Shown: positions 36,253 through 45,712, counted from the stretch's first letter. The stretch is 64,000 nt of DNA from Perognathus longimembris pacificus (GCF_023159225.1 NC_063166.1:78641785-78705784), one strand, 5' to 3'. Translations and numbers: made by a program. Notes: generated from the letters alone by a model not told the origin.

Positions 36253-37426
36253 CACTATTAAGATTAATGACACACAACACTATTAAGATTAATGACAACC
36301 TACTAGATGGGATTTTCAAATTATATTTCTATCCAGAATATACAATACATAAAACAATAAAAGGACCCAATTCATAAAGGACATACAAATGGCCAGCATA
36401 CACATGATGTCTGACAGCACTAACCATCAGAGCAATGCATTGGGGTCAATGTCCCAGGATGGTGGCGATCTGACAGGAAGCCGGAAGCCTGCAGTCTGCC
36501 GCTGGGAACAAGCAGCAGCACAGCTGCGGTGGAAAGCAGTGTGGGTGGTCACCCAGAAGTTAGGAGAGTTACAGGGCACGCCCCCAAGACTCAGGTTACT
36601 TGTGCCCCACTGTCCACCACAGCCAAAGAGTAAAACTCAAACGTTCATCAACAGACAAACGAATAGACAAAATGTGGCATTTCATACAAGCCTTAATTAA
36701 AGGGAAATGAAATTCTGAAGCATGCTACAACATGGGTAAGCCTTGAAATAAGGCAAGCATTCAAGAGCCAAAAGGCATTTCCGTAGGTGCCTGGCCCAGG
36801 AAGTGTGTAGAGGCAGAACACAGGCTGTCTGGGTGTGAGGGGACTGGGCTTTCTGCTTCCGTCAGGATGGAAATGGGCGGAGATGAGCACCAAGGCTGCG
36901 TCTAATGACACTGAGCTGTGCACGAAAACCAGACCAACTCCCACATCTCACCTGCTTTAAAAAACAAAGCTAGCCGCAAGCGGGAACAGGACGTACAGCA
37001 CTTTACAACTAATAGTAACATACTACTGATTACCGTCAACATAGTAACTTACGCCAACAGGTAAGCAACTCATGTTCACAAAGAACAACACAATTTTCAA
37101 ATTTTTTGGTTTTGTTTTGGTTTGGTTTTTTTGGCCAGTCCTGGGCCTTGGACTCAGGGCCTGAGCACTGTCCCTGGCTTCTTCCCGCTCAAGGCTAGCA
37201 CTCTGCCACTTGAGCCACAGCGCCGCTTATGGCCGTTTTCTGTATATGTGGTGCTGGGGAATCGAACCTAGGGCCTCGTGTATCCAAGGCAGGCACTCTT
37301 GCCACTAGGCTATATCCCCAGCCCCTCAAATTTTTTTAGTTATTGGAACTAGAACCCAGGACAACAAATATGAAAGACAAGCATTCTGCCAGAGCTGTAG
37401 TCCCAGGCCGTGTGTGTGTGTGTGTG

Positions 37427-37468
<42 letters not shown>

Positions 37469-40400
37469 CCTGGGGCTTGAACTCTAGGCCTGGGCGCTTG
37501 TCCTTAAGCTCCTTTTGCTCAAGGGTGGCTTTTTCTGTGATTAACTGGACATAAAGAGTCTCATGGACTTTCCTGCCTGGGCTGGCTTTGAACTGTGACA
37601 CTCAGATCTCAGTCTCCTGAGCAGCTAAGATTACAGGTGTGAACCACCAGGATCTGGCCAGATTTTTCTTTAAAAACAAGTGATAGCTACTCAAACAACA
37701 ACAACAGCAAAAAGAAAAAAAAAAAGATAGCAGGAGCATCCTTTTAAAAGTATGTCCCCTCGGGGCTGGGGATATGGCCTAGTGGCAAGAGAGCTTGCCT
37801 CATATACATGAGGCCCTGGGTTTGATTCCCCAGCACCACATATACAGAAAAACGGCCAGAAGTGGCGCTGTGGCTCAAGTGGCAGAGTGCTAGCCTTGAG
37901 CAAAAAGGAAGCCAGGGACAGTGCTCAGGCCCTGAGTCCAAGGCCCAGGACTGGCAAAAAAAAAAAAAAAGTATGTCCCCTCTGTCTCAGGCTGAATAAC
38001 TACACCAATAAGAATGTCTTCCTTATGTGAAACCAAAATAAAGTCTGGAAATGAATGGGGTTGAGCCTGTCAGAAGCTGCGCAGACCCAATGGTTTTGGG
38101 TGTTTTGTTCTCTCGGCTTCTCTGCTTGGCTTGCAGAAATACTAAGTCACGTGGCATCACTCCTGCAAGGGCCTGGCAGAAGCTAGTGTGCGAAGGGGCT
38201 CCCTGGGCATTGTCGTCAGAGGGTGATGGGTTTGGTTTAAATCCATCTGTGCCAAGAAGGCAAAGAAGGACAGCATTTGTTTATGTCACACAAGTCATAT
38301 GGAAACTTTCAAATGGTACAGTCTGAAACAATGCCTTCTACTACTACCCCCAGAGGAAATACCTTCAAATTAACCCACTGTATACATCCAAACATACATA
38401 CCCAGAGCTGCACGCTACTGGCTCGTTTGTTTCCTTGGATGCACACAGACCACGTCAATGGGGACACCTCCCCTGCCCTAACCATTTCCATGGCCCTCTC
38501 AGAAACAAGGACTGCTGCTAGCGCCATCTAGCTCCTAACACACATACACTCCTAATAATGCAGGCCCTCTGCACCGAGGGAACCCCCTGCTCTCAGCTGA
38601 GTGACTCACAGAGCGCACCCCACTTCTCCACACGGACACTTCCCCCTAACCAGACCCCTGAGACAGTGCAGCTGCCAGGCCTCTCGCAGACACCTAGGCC
38701 TCACACCTGCCTCCCAAGCCGAAGTCACTGGCTCTGCCAGCCATCTACTGTCTGGAGCCAGGTGCTCTACAAATGATGGGCAGCATAACAGAAAGGACAT
38801 CAAAGGTGAGCATTCCCCAGGCTGGCTGGCTGGGGCCAATCAGGCTGCTTATGCCCTGCTAGCAAATGCCTAAAATGGCACCATGCCTTTGGTGGAAAAA
38901 CTGGCTGTGTAAGTATCATCATGCATGTCCTTCAATTGAACAATTCATTTCTATAACCGGGGGCCTCAGCAACTATCATGGACACACACAGAAATTTCAC
39001 TCGCTATTCATTTGCTAATCAGAAAACTACAATCTAAACAATCAAGCCCCTGTTAAAATAAATTGTTCATATAAGGGAATATTCTGCAGTCATTAAAAAC
39101 TTTCTTAGGGGCTGGGAATGTGGCTTAGAGATAGAGTGCTTGCCTAGCATGCATGAAGCCCTGGGTTCCATTCCTCAGTGCCACATAAACAAAAAAGGTC
39201 AGAAGTGATGCTGTGGCTCAAGTGGTAGAGTGCTAGCCTTGAGCAATGAAGCTCAAGGACAGTGTCCAGGCTCTGAGTTCAAGCCCCAGGACTGGCAAAA
39301 AAAAAAAGTTTCTTAGGAGCCAGGTGCCAGTGGCTCATGCCTATAATCTCAGGAGGCTGAGATCCAGAGAATCACAATTCAAAGCCAGCCTAGGCAGAAA
39401 GCCCCAAGAGATCTCATTTCCAAAATAACCAGCAAAAAAAAAAAAAAACAAGTCAGAGCTCAATTGGTAGATGCAACAAAGTGAATGACCACAAAGCCCC
39501 CTCAGACCCCAATACTAACAGAAAGGGAAAAAAAAGCGTTTTTCTTGGGTATGTACTCATTTGAGCCCTTCAAGTAATAATACAACAAATGACATTAACT
39601 TGTAAAAAACACTTCAGAGAAAAAGGGCACTTAGTATACAACACCAATTCACGTTAGCTATCTATATACTATTATCTGCAAGTGGTAAATTTATAAATTA
39701 CTTAGTTTTCCACTTTTTGAGTTAAACAATGTCTGTAGTTCATACACAGAACTTTTCAGGGAAAATGCTACTGTTTAAAACTGCCTCTTCCCAGCACCTG
39801 TCAGAGGCCGGTGCCAGGTTAGGATGGACAGGTGATTCATCCTCCCACCCAGTCTGTGCCCACTAGCACCTCTGCACTGTACAGACCTGGAAGGGGCGGA
39901 AGTGGAGGGGAGCCGCGGGCACCGACAGAGGCAGGGACCGGGCCCAGCAGAGCCCACCCGCCTCAGCCTCTAGCGCCAGCCTCGGGAACGCAACACCGCC
40001 ACGGCACGCGGCAAAGCTGCCGTCACTCCAAGGAGAACTGGAACGGGACTGGGAAGCAGCCACACAACTTCAGCTCAGGGCTCCCAGCCTCTGCCCACAG
40101 ACAGTCACCCCACGAGCTCAGAAGCCAGCTCGCTGGGCTCTACCCTACGACGGCTGTCCGATCCCATGGGTTGGGCCGGGCAGTTTTCTTCATAAACTTA
40201 GCAAGTTATTCTGATGCACACAGCCATACATCCGTGTTCTGCCATCATCTAGCAACTGCTGCCTGTAGGAACCGAGAAATACCTATGCCATCTGGCTCCA
40301 ATTACAGTGACATCAAAGTCAAGCACAAAAGTGAAAGGCCTTGCCAGCCACTGATGGCCTGCGTCTGTAATTCTAGCCACTCAGGAGGCTGCGATCCGAG

Positions 40401-42955
40401 GCTTGCGGTTTGAAGTCAGCCCGGGCAGGAAAGTCTATGAGCCTCCCATCTCCAATGAACCACCAGAAAACCAGAAGTGGCACTGTGGCTCAAAGTGGTA
40501 GAGCGCTAGCCTTGAGTGATAAAGGTAAGGGACAGTGCCCAGGCCACAAGTTCAAGCACCACAGGCTTAAAAACAGGGTCCAGGGCTGCAGGCTTAGTGT
40601 GCCTGCATGACAGGGATGCAAAAGGGACTCCATGGTTAGTCCTCAGTGCACAGCACTCATACACACATGTGCACACGTGTGCACGCACACACACACGAAA
40701 ACCTCAACCCTAAATTTTCTGACACTCTTCTTATCTAGAAGTGGGATCCTGCCAAACGCTGGTGGCTCACGCCTATAATCCTAGCAACTCAGGAGGCTGA
40801 GATCTGAAGATTATGGCCCAAAGCCAGCCTGGGCAGAAAAGTTCCCATGAGACTCCTTTATCTCTAGTTAACTACTCAAAAAGGCTAGAAGTGGCACTGT
40901 GGTTCAAGTGGTAGAGCTCTAGGCTCAGGGACAGCGCCCAGGCCCCAAGTTCAAGCCCTAGGATGGGCAAAAACCCCAACAACAACAAAAGTGAGGTCTT
41001 CCACGTTATGAATATTCTAAAAGCCACTGAGTTGCACATTAAAACTATTAAAATGGTGAGTTCATGTGCCGTGATACCTAGCTCAATGAAGACAAACAAG
41101 ATGAGCCTTCCAGCCTCCTATTTTGGATTTAGGTGCTCTGCCTGTTTGAACTATGAAACATCAGAGAAGTAAGGCTGGGATTTGGAGGTACAGGCTTCAA
41201 GACAGTGACCTCTGTGCCCTCACACACCACAAGGAACTTGAAACAATCCCTGCAGGGGGCCACTAAGAGAAACTGAGTGAGTCCCAGGGCAGGCAGTATA
41301 GTGCCTTGCTGATAGCCAGACATATGAGCCGTACGCCAAGTGTGGAAAGCATCGCTAGGCCTTGCTGGCCGCGCAGTGACTGAGTGCAGGCACCACTGTA
41401 TAAAGAACGCGGGTCACAGAGGGCTAGGGGACTCTGACCCGCCACACGAAGGCCTCACCGTGTGTTCTTCACAAGTCAGTGAAGTCACAGCCTTTCTAAC
41501 ACACTTGCTGGCTCACACCATCGGCTACTCAAAATGAATGACAAAGAAGGCATCTGACTTTCTAACGTGCTCATACCACCTGTCATTCAAAATGAATGAC
41601 AAAGAAGGCATCTGACTTTCTTGCTAAAAGACTTAAAAAGGACAAAGGGGTGGGGGGTGGGGGGTGCCAAGAGAGCTACAGGGCACCAATCTTGTAGGCT
41701 ATTACACAGCAATATGATGAGCAGCTGTCATTACACCTGTCTCCCAACAGGAGGCGTGCTCTCTCTCCTGCCCAGGATCCCACCCACCCCACCCCCTGCA
41801 GGCCCTGCAGGCCATCCACGCCCAGCCCCCACGCGCCCCTCACCTCCAGCCTCTCTGGCGGGGGCTCGCTCTGCAGGACGCGCACGGCTTTGGCGGCAGC
41901 ATCATGTTTTGAGGCCGGTCTCGTCTTTCCTTTCCCATTAAACTGCTGTCCTCCCACAGAAAGTTCAACTTGATAAAGTAAAGGTGGAACTGGAAATGGG
42001 TAAAAGTACCTAAAAATAAACGGGTTAGGAGATAACTCATCACCATACATGCTCTGGCAAGTTCCCACTGCCTCCTCCATCAGGCCCAGGGTGCACTAAC
42101 ATGGGCTTGCGAAGTGACTCTCATCACTCTTGCATGTCTGCGGAAGCTGGGAGTTTTAAGACTGGAGAAAGGACCTTCGTTGCTGCTAAGTAATCCCAAC
42201 AGCCCACAGCCAACAGAGGAAATCGTTTAGATTTCCAAGCTTCTATTTTTGAAACACCCTCCCACCCCCAAGGAGGGCAGGAAGGAAAGATGGTGGAAAG
42301 GGAAGAAGGGAGGAAAAGAAGAGAAAAGAAAGGGAAAGGAAGACTCCATTTAATCTACCCAGAGTCTTATGGCAATACATGGCATCCGAAAGTGTCAATT
42401 AACATGTTACTCTACCAACTATTTACAAAACATACAGCTCAATAATCAGAAAAGATTTGTTAAACAACAATCACAAATTCTGCAAATGCTGAGCAAAAAA
42501 AGGCAGCCAAAGGTGAGCTACAGCCAGACTGTTTGAGACCCAAGCCGCACTGCCCATAAGGAACCAGGCAGTAGCTAAAAGAATACCAGGACAGTCCCCA
42601 ACAAAGGCACGGCCAAGAATACATACACACTTGGCAGGTCCAGAGAAAACCAGTTTACAGTAAGTTTTACTCCAGGTAAACGAGTAGGGATACTGGCTGG
42701 TAATGTGGCAGAGTGGTAGAGTGCTTGCCTAGCATACAGAAGGCCCTGGGTTTGGTTCCTTGATACCACATAAACAAAACAAAAACAAACAAACAACAAC
42801 AACAAGAAGATTAGGAATACTTTCCCATGTTCTGCAAGAAACCCAAAGCACACCTACCTTGGGGGGTAAGCACCCCCTCTCATGCTGTAGTTGTAGGTGG
42901 ACTGCATCCTAGAGTAAGGGTCAACAGGCTTATACATTGGCTTCTCCAGTTTCAT
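25360..42955 (-). CDS. STAU1: STAU1 (Staufen-1), complete short-isoform reading frame, 495 residues
   Basis: Staufen-1 binds double-stranded RNA in ribonucleoprotein granules, acting in mRNA transport, translation and Staufen-mediated decay. Eleven exons were assembled on the minus strand: 42993-42858 (start codon 42955-42953), 42009-41844, 33885-33787, 32218-32006, 30834-30691, 28099-27953, 27526-27451, 27339-27020, 26675-26553, 25593-25508, 25375-25360. All phases match and the sum is 495 codons plus TGA. The human 55-kDa isoform has 496, and the difference is one codon near the N terminus. Domains in order: dsRBD2 remnant (about 33-88), dsRBD3 (about 102-170, [12 protein letters not shown]), dsRBD4 (about 204-273, [14 protein letters not shown]), tubulin-binding region (about 290-360), Staufen-swapping motif (about 371-385), dsRBD5 (about 400-485). 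The short-isoform start was chosen because the upstream long-isoform exon is broken. The true 5' leader is unknown. Confidence 0.95.
25508..25593 (-). CDS. STAU1: STAU1 exon, last helix of dsRBD5 (residues 463-490)
   Basis: Encodes [20 protein letters not shown], then RTGSGPLA and two bases of Val. The donor is a perfect gtgagt at 25507. Reading through it would give an early TGA at once, so the frame depends on correct splicing. Confidence 0.92.
25694..25775 (-). repeat. Geo fragment
   Basis: Reversed partial Geo monomer (tcctgaggcttgaactctgg) in a STAU1 intron. Confidence 0.6.
25806..26012 (+). repeat. IDL-Geo SINE, mixed subtype
   Basis: Left monomer of the common subtype, right monomer with agcggcgctg and gagcgggaag. 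Confidence 0.92.
26041..26222 (+). repeat. IDL-Geo SINE, old
   Basis: 'ggggatgcggcctcatggca' start, 'gggttcgagtcctcagcacc' B box, shortened Geo. Confidence 0.75.
26553..26675 (-). CDS. STAU1: STAU1 exon, dsRBD5 (residues 422-462)
   Basis: 41 codons in phase 0: [41 protein letters not shown]. The dsRBD5 fold without the lysine patch, so it is a protein-protein domain and not an RNA binder. Acceptor ccttccag, donor gtacgcc. Confidence 0.96.
27020..27339 (-). CDS. STAU1: STAU1 exon, tubulin-binding region and Staufen-swapping motif (residues 315-421)
   Basis: 320 bases, from [20 protein letters not shown] through [20 protein letters not shown] and [20 protein letters not shown] to RVQGLQ. The [15 protein letters not shown] stretch is the helix pair used for Staufen dimerisation ahead of dsRBD5. 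Acceptor gtctgccag, donor gtgagcgg. Confidence 0.96.
27361..27387 (+). repeat. CGTCA pentamer tandem repeat
   Basis: Five perfect CGTCA units (27361-27385) 22 bases upstream, on the minus strand, of a STAU1 exon. CGTCA is also the half-site bound by CREB/ATF proteins. Confidence 0.9.
27451..27526 (-). CDS. STAU1: STAU1 exon, start of tubulin-binding region (residues 290-314)
   Basis: A 76-base exon encoding [20 protein letters not shown], then EENGT and one base of Ser. Acceptor tttcccaag, donor gtaagtg. It is too short to show as a long open frame and was found by homology and phase. Confidence 0.93.
27953..28099 (-). CDS. STAU1: STAU1 exon, rest of dsRBD4 (residues 241-289)
   Basis: Encodes [40 protein letters not shown] and ends LKSEEK. 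KKVAKR is the RNA-contact patch. GC-rich codon use. A 2.6-kb intron upstream holds a minisatellite and nested SINEs. Confidence 0.96.
29048..29251 (+). repeat. GC-rich minisatellite, 10 units of 20-21 bp
   Basis: Units begin gctagcacacggg. Lengths in order are 21, 21, 20, 20, 21, 20, 20, 21, 20, 20. The 20-base type ends gccg, the 21-base type gcctg. Units 1-2 have a pure G run in place of gggaggg. In a STAU1 intron. Confidence 0.95.
29422..29814 (+). repeat. IDL-Geo SINE split by a reversed SINE
   Basis: Left part 29422-29544 and right part 29745-29814 of one old copy, with an A tail. Confidence 0.82.
29545..29744 (-). repeat. IDL-Geo SINE nested in an older copy
   Basis: Reversed full dimer. 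'gagcgctagtct' before and 'gagtgcgagtctt' after look like its diverged target duplication. Confidence 0.85.
30691..30834 (-). CDS. STAU1: STAU1 exon, linker and start of dsRBD4 (residues 193-240)
   Basis: Encodes [20 protein letters not shown] and continues to [11 protein letters not shown], 48 codons in phase 0. It carries helix 1 and the first strands of dsRBD4. Acceptor gctcctcag, donor gtgggtt. Confidence 0.96.
30905..31125 (-). repeat. B1-Geo composite SINE
   Basis: Reversed copy: 'gtcccggagcttttctgttc' Geo part and 'gtgagccaccagtgcccagc' end. Confidence 0.82.
31226..31412 (+). repeat. IDL-Geo SINE, B box deleted
   Basis: 'ctgggaaggtggcttagtgg' start. The usual ggttcgattcc stretch is missing between the left and right monomers. 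Confidence 0.8.
31458..31680 (-). repeat. B1-Geo composite SINE after a G-run
   Basis: Reversed copy preceded by a pure G run at 31444-31459. Confidence 0.82.
32006..32218 (-). CDS. STAU1: STAU1 exon, rest of dsRBD3 (residues 122-192)
   Basis: Encodes [39 protein letters not shown] and ends KKKTKAPSK, phase 0. The KKIAKKNAA segment is the RNA-phosphate binding lysine patch of a canonical dsRBD. Acceptor ctctgccacag, donor gtgaggc. Confidence 0.96.
32719..32950 (+). repeat. IDL-Geo SINE with AAAT tail
   Basis: Near-consensus young copy whose tail has expanded to about ten AAAT units. The direct repeat 'aaagccac' flanks it. Confidence 0.92.
32958..33155 (+). repeat. IDL-Geo SINE, older subtype
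   Basis: 'ctggggatgtagtttagagg' start and 'gttcaagccccaggactgga' end, tandem behind a younger copy. Confidence 0.9.
33787..33885 (-). CDS. STAU1: STAU1 exon, start of dsRBD3 (residues 89-121)
   Basis: A 99-base exon, phase 0 at both ends, encoding [20 protein letters not shown], then [13 protein letters not shown], the first helix of dsRBD3. Acceptor cttcttttag, donor gtaagcc. The 8-kb intron upstream holds about 20 SINEs, a LINE-1 piece and microsatellites. Confidence 0.95.
34156..34353 (+). repeat. IDL-Geo SINE, older subtype
   Basis: 'gctgggaatgtgacttagtg' start, 'gttccattcttcag' altered B box. Confidence 0.9.
34385..34622 (+). repeat. B1-Geo SINE with CA-rich tail
   Basis: Internally deleted Geo part. 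The 3' tail becomes a CA/CG-rich repeat. Confidence 0.8.
35364..35550 (+). repeat. B1-Geo SINE, shortened Geo
   Basis: 'taatcctagctactcaggag' B1 part, then a Geo remnant ending 'gttcaagccaagagcggc'. Confidence 0.75.
35577..35665 (+). repeat. tRNA/ID-like SINE monomer, old
   Basis: 'gctggaggtgtagctcaagt' resembles an A box. It continues to 'agttccaactacagtacc'. Confidence 0.5.
35990..36252 (+). repeat. B1-Geo SINE with a perfect CA microsatellite tail
   Basis: SINE 35990-36208, then about 22 CA units. A 'cacaacactattaagattaa' piece is duplicated right after. Confidence 0.88.
36290..36790 (+). mobile_element. Old LINE-1 ORF2 fragment
   Basis: Blocks resembling L1 ORF2 C-terminal DNA are visible: 'gacaacctactagatgggat', 'atacaaatggccagcataca', 'gttcatcaacagacaaacga' and 'acaaaatgtggcatttcata'. 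It is highly diverged with no open frame. Confidence 0.65.
37105..37324 (-). repeat. IDL-Geo SINE, 'gagcgggaag' subtype
   Basis: Reversed copy with cttcccgctcaagg and gaatcgaacctagggcctcg, diagnostic of the subtype. Confidence 0.92.
37412..37660 (-). repeat. B1-Geo SINE with GT/CA microsatellite at its 3' end
   Basis: The GT tract 37412-37467 joins directly to the reversed Geo part 'ggcctggggcttgaactcta'. Confidence 0.85.
37763..37971 (+). repeat. IDL-Geo SINE, young
   Basis: Near-consensus. The direct repeat 'agtatgtcccctc' flanks it (37748 and 37970). Confidence 0.92.
39109..39308 (+). repeat. IDL-Geo SINE, older subtype
   Basis: 'ggggctgggaatgtggctta' start and 'gttcaagccccaggactggc' with an A tail. 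'tttcttag' flanks. Confidence 0.9.
39318..39448 (+). repeat. B1 part of a B1-Geo SINE
   Basis: 'gccaggtgccagtggctcat' start and the linker. The Geo part is lost. Confidence 0.75.
40345..40590 (+). repeat. B1-Geo composite SINE
   Basis: Full-length: 'ccagccactgatggcctgcg' start, 'gtggctcaaagtggtagagc' Geo A-box-like segment. Confidence 0.85.
40753..40990 (+). repeat. B1-Geo composite SINE
   Basis: Full-length with 'gctggtggctcacgcctata'. Geo shortened after 'gtggtagagctctagg'. Confidence 0.85.
41529..41621 (+). repeat. Tandem duplication, 35-bp copies with 58-bp period
   Basis: Identical copies at 41529-41563 and 41587-41621 (tcaaaatgaatgacaaagaa onward). Confidence 0.9.
41844..42009 (-). 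CDS. STAU1: STAU1 exon, dsRBD2 remnant (short-isoform residues 33-88)
   Basis: Reads (R)[18 protein letters not shown], then [20 protein letters not shown] and ends PERLE in phase 0 at gtgagggg. It is the C-terminal half of dsRBD2 with its GKGKTR and KHDAAAKA signature. Confidence 0.95.
42266..42346 (+). repeat. Purine-rich tract
   Basis: About 80 bases almost only of A and G (GGAGGG, GGAAGG, GAAAAG units), between two STAU1 exons. Confidence 0.85.
42693..42800 (+). repeat. IDL left monomer only
   Basis: ID-like monomer followed directly by AAACAAAAC repeats, with no Geo part. It resembles a solo ID-type copy. Confidence 0.75.
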
Positions 42956-42993
42956 GCACAGCGCATTTAGCTCAACGATAGGAGTTATGCTTT
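42858..42993 (-). CDS. STAU1: STAU1 exon with the short-isoform start codon
   Basis: Acceptor ctgttttgcag, donor gtaggtg. It reads (E)[19 protein letters not shown] to GGAYPP and two bases of Arg. The Met of MKLEKP (42955-42953) equals human Met82, start of the 55-kDa isoform. A second Met follows at MYKPVD. Human, as I recall it, reads MKLGKKP here, so one codon is missing. The exon expects an upstream partner ending in phase 1. Confidence 0.93.
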
Positions 42994-43081
42994 CTGCAAA
43001 ACAGAATCAACACAAAAAAACAACTGTCTCCCAAATGTCTGATATGAGAATGATAGAATACAAAAGAATAACATATTGAGC

Positions 43082-43318
43082 ACGGGGGGCTCACATCTGT
43101 AATCTTAGCTATTCAGGAGGCTGAGATCTGAGGACTGCAGTTCAAAGCCATCTTAAGCAGTAAAGTCCACGAGACTCAGTTCCAATGAGCCACCAGAAAA
43201 TCGAAAGTGGAACTGTGGCTCAAAGTGGTAGAGCACTAGCCTTGAGCAGAAAAGCTCAGGGACAGAGCTCAGGCCCCAAGAGTTCAAGCCCCATGACCGA
43301 TTTAAAAAGAAAAAAAAG
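43082..43318 (+). repeat. B1-Geo composite SINE
   Basis: Full-length, ending 'caagccccatgaccgattt'. Confidence 0.85.
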
Positions 43319-43382
43319 GACAACACAAACATGCTTTCTATGAATTGGACACACAATGTATTAGGCAAAAGGGCAGAGTTGG

Positions 43383-43592
43383 GCTGGGGAGATAGCCTAG
43401 TGGCAAGAGTGCCTGCCTCGGATACACGAGGCCCTAGGTTCGATTCCCCAACACCACATATACAGAAAAACGGCCAGAAGCGGCGCTGTGGCTCAAGTGG
43501 CGGAGTGCTAGCCTTGAGCGGGAAGAAGCCAGGGACAGTGCTCAGGCCCTGAGTCCAAGGCCCAGGACTGCCCCCCCCCCCCAAAAAAAAGG
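43383..43592 (+). repeat. IDL-Geo SINE, 'gagcgggaag' subtype, young
   Basis: Has ggatacacgaggccctaggt and gagcgggaagaagcc. Flanked by 'gggcagagtt' repeats. Confidence 0.93.
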
Positions 43593-44634
43593 GCAGAGTT
43601 AATTCATTGTTAAAAGCCAGGTCAAGAAATCAAGGATCTTCTGTGATTTTCCTATATTAATACATAGACAAGAGCACAAAACATTATTGAGAGAGAAAGA
43701 GATCATTTAAATCAAGATACTATTGGTGAAAGTCACGTAATATAGTTGTCAGAATTAAGTTCCAACGCACACAAAAAATTCCGATTAAAAAAAAAAATCC
43801 CATAGGACCAGATTTGTTTTATTGAGAAGATTTAAGCAACATTATCTAACTTTGGCAATCACTATTTGCTGTACTGGCTTATACTTAAAATTATGTTTAT
43901 TGAACAATAGTATTTATTATTAAGGACCAATTGGATGCAAAGTACTTGGCTAAACTTGAGGACACAATTCCTACCAAGAGGAGTACAGAGAAAAAAAAAA
44001 CACTCAAAGAGTCACAACAGAAGGGGGTAGAGTATCCCAGGAAAGGGTGAAATCACAGAGGCAGCTGCAGAAGTCAGATGAGATCCAGAAAAGATCCAGA
44101 AAGCTCCATTCTTGGCATTACAATTTGTTAGGAAAATGAATTCCATTTTCATATACAAAGGGAGTGGTCAGGTGTGTCACCAGACACACGTTGGTAAGGC
44201 TTTGTAAGGCTCTTGTTTGGACCACTATGACCTAGTAGTTTGTATGTGTGATGTATATATGTATGTATGTAGCATTTTCTTATTCCTTTTAACTGACAAC
44301 CAGCACTTCTGACGAACAGATTATAATCAGCATAACTGCATTCACTTGACATGGTTCCATCTAAAACCATTGTTTTGGTAGTCCCAACAACCTTATCAGG
44401 AGAAATCATGTTTTCCCCCTGCTCTTCTGCCCACCTCTGCGGAAAGGACGTCAGAGGTCGGGGTCTGCAGACTGGTGCAGCTGCTTCAGTGGGGCTGAGG
44501 GCCCCTAATGCCAAGCATCTGCCACTGGCAGCAGCACAGGATCTGCGTGGTCAACATGCACAGGTCAACACACGGTCTGCTCACATCAGGCTGAACAGTG
44601 AGTGCCTCCAGACATGCTTTTAAAAGTTGCTCAG

Positions 44635-44832
44635 GGCTGGGAATATGGCCTAGCGGTAGAGCGCTTGCCTAGCATACATGAAGCCCTGGGTGCGATTCCT
44701 CAGCACCACATACATAGAAAAAGCCAGAAGTGGCGCTGTGGCTCAAGTTGGCAGAGTGCTAGCCTTGAGCAAAAGAAGCCAGTGACAGTGCTCAGGCCCT
44801 GAGTCCAAGCCCCATTACTGGCCAAAAAAAAA
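44635..44832 (+). repeat. IDL-Geo SINE
   Basis: Complete dimer flanked by 'aagttgctca' (44626 and 44831), its target duplication. Confidence 0.92.
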
Positions 44833-45149
44833 GTTGCTCATCCAAGTACCTACACTCTTTCCTTCCCTAGGAAAAGGTAGACTGGAAGTTAGGAAATGGT
44901 GTTTCTTTGGCAGCAGCTGTGTACTGGCTTCTGAAATACTAGTTCCTTCAGTTCCCCAGAGTTCATCTCCAACAGTGAACTGTACTGTAAATACCTACAA
45001 ATGAAAAGTGTGAGCTATTTTAGAAATGTGATGTTGCCTGTAATACGTCACTTGGACCTTGGACAATTTTATGATCAGGGCTTAAAAAGCCTAGTCATTG
45101 CCTTAGCAATTTATCCTTCCACACATTTTGTTGTTGTGGTGGTGGTGAT

Positions 45150-45365
45150 GGTGATGTTTTTTCTTCCCTCTGGTCATGGGGCTTGAACTCTGGGCCTGGG
45201 CACTGTTCCTGAGCTCTTCAGCTCAAGGCTATCACTCTACCATTTGAGCCACAGCACCACTACCAGTCTTCTGGTGGCTAATCAGAGCTAAGTCTCATGG
45301 ACTTTCCTGCCCCAGCTGGCTTTGAACCACAACCCTCAGATCTCAGCCTCCACTGATGCCCGGCT
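45150..45365 (-). repeat. B1-Geo composite SINE
   Basis: Reversed: 'gggcttgaactctgggcctg' Geo part to 'gcctccactgatgcccggct'. Confidence 0.82.
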
Positions 45366-45443
45366 GTGGTTATTTTTATACATAGTAAATTATTTTTCTA
45401 AAATCCACTGGTACTGGCATTCCATGAAAAAATTACATTTTGA

Positions 45444-45712
45444 GGCTGGGCACTGGTGGCTCATGCCTATAATCCTAGCTATACAACACTGAGATCTGAG
45501 GATCAAGGTTTATAGCCAGCTTGGGCAGGAAAGTCTGTGAGACTCTTATCCCCAATTAACTACTAAAAAAGCTGGAAGTGTAACTATAAGCAATCCACTT
45601 TGATAGAAAAGACATTTTTTCTCACATGGCTCAAGTGGTAGAGTGTGAGGCCTGAGCAAAAAAAGCTCAGGAACATCCAGGACCAACACATACATACACA
45701 CACACACTTTTA
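45444..45712 (+). repeat. B1-Geo SINE with CA tail
   Basis: 'gctgggcactggtggctcat' start. Geo is interrupted by about 40 foreign bases (45590-45625) and the tail is cacacacacac. Confidence 0.8.

Noticed and set aside
42693..42800. Functional BC1-like RNA gene from a solo ID monomer
   Set aside because: It has base changes in the B box (ggtttggttcc) and only an AAAC tail, so it is better read as a truncated SINE.
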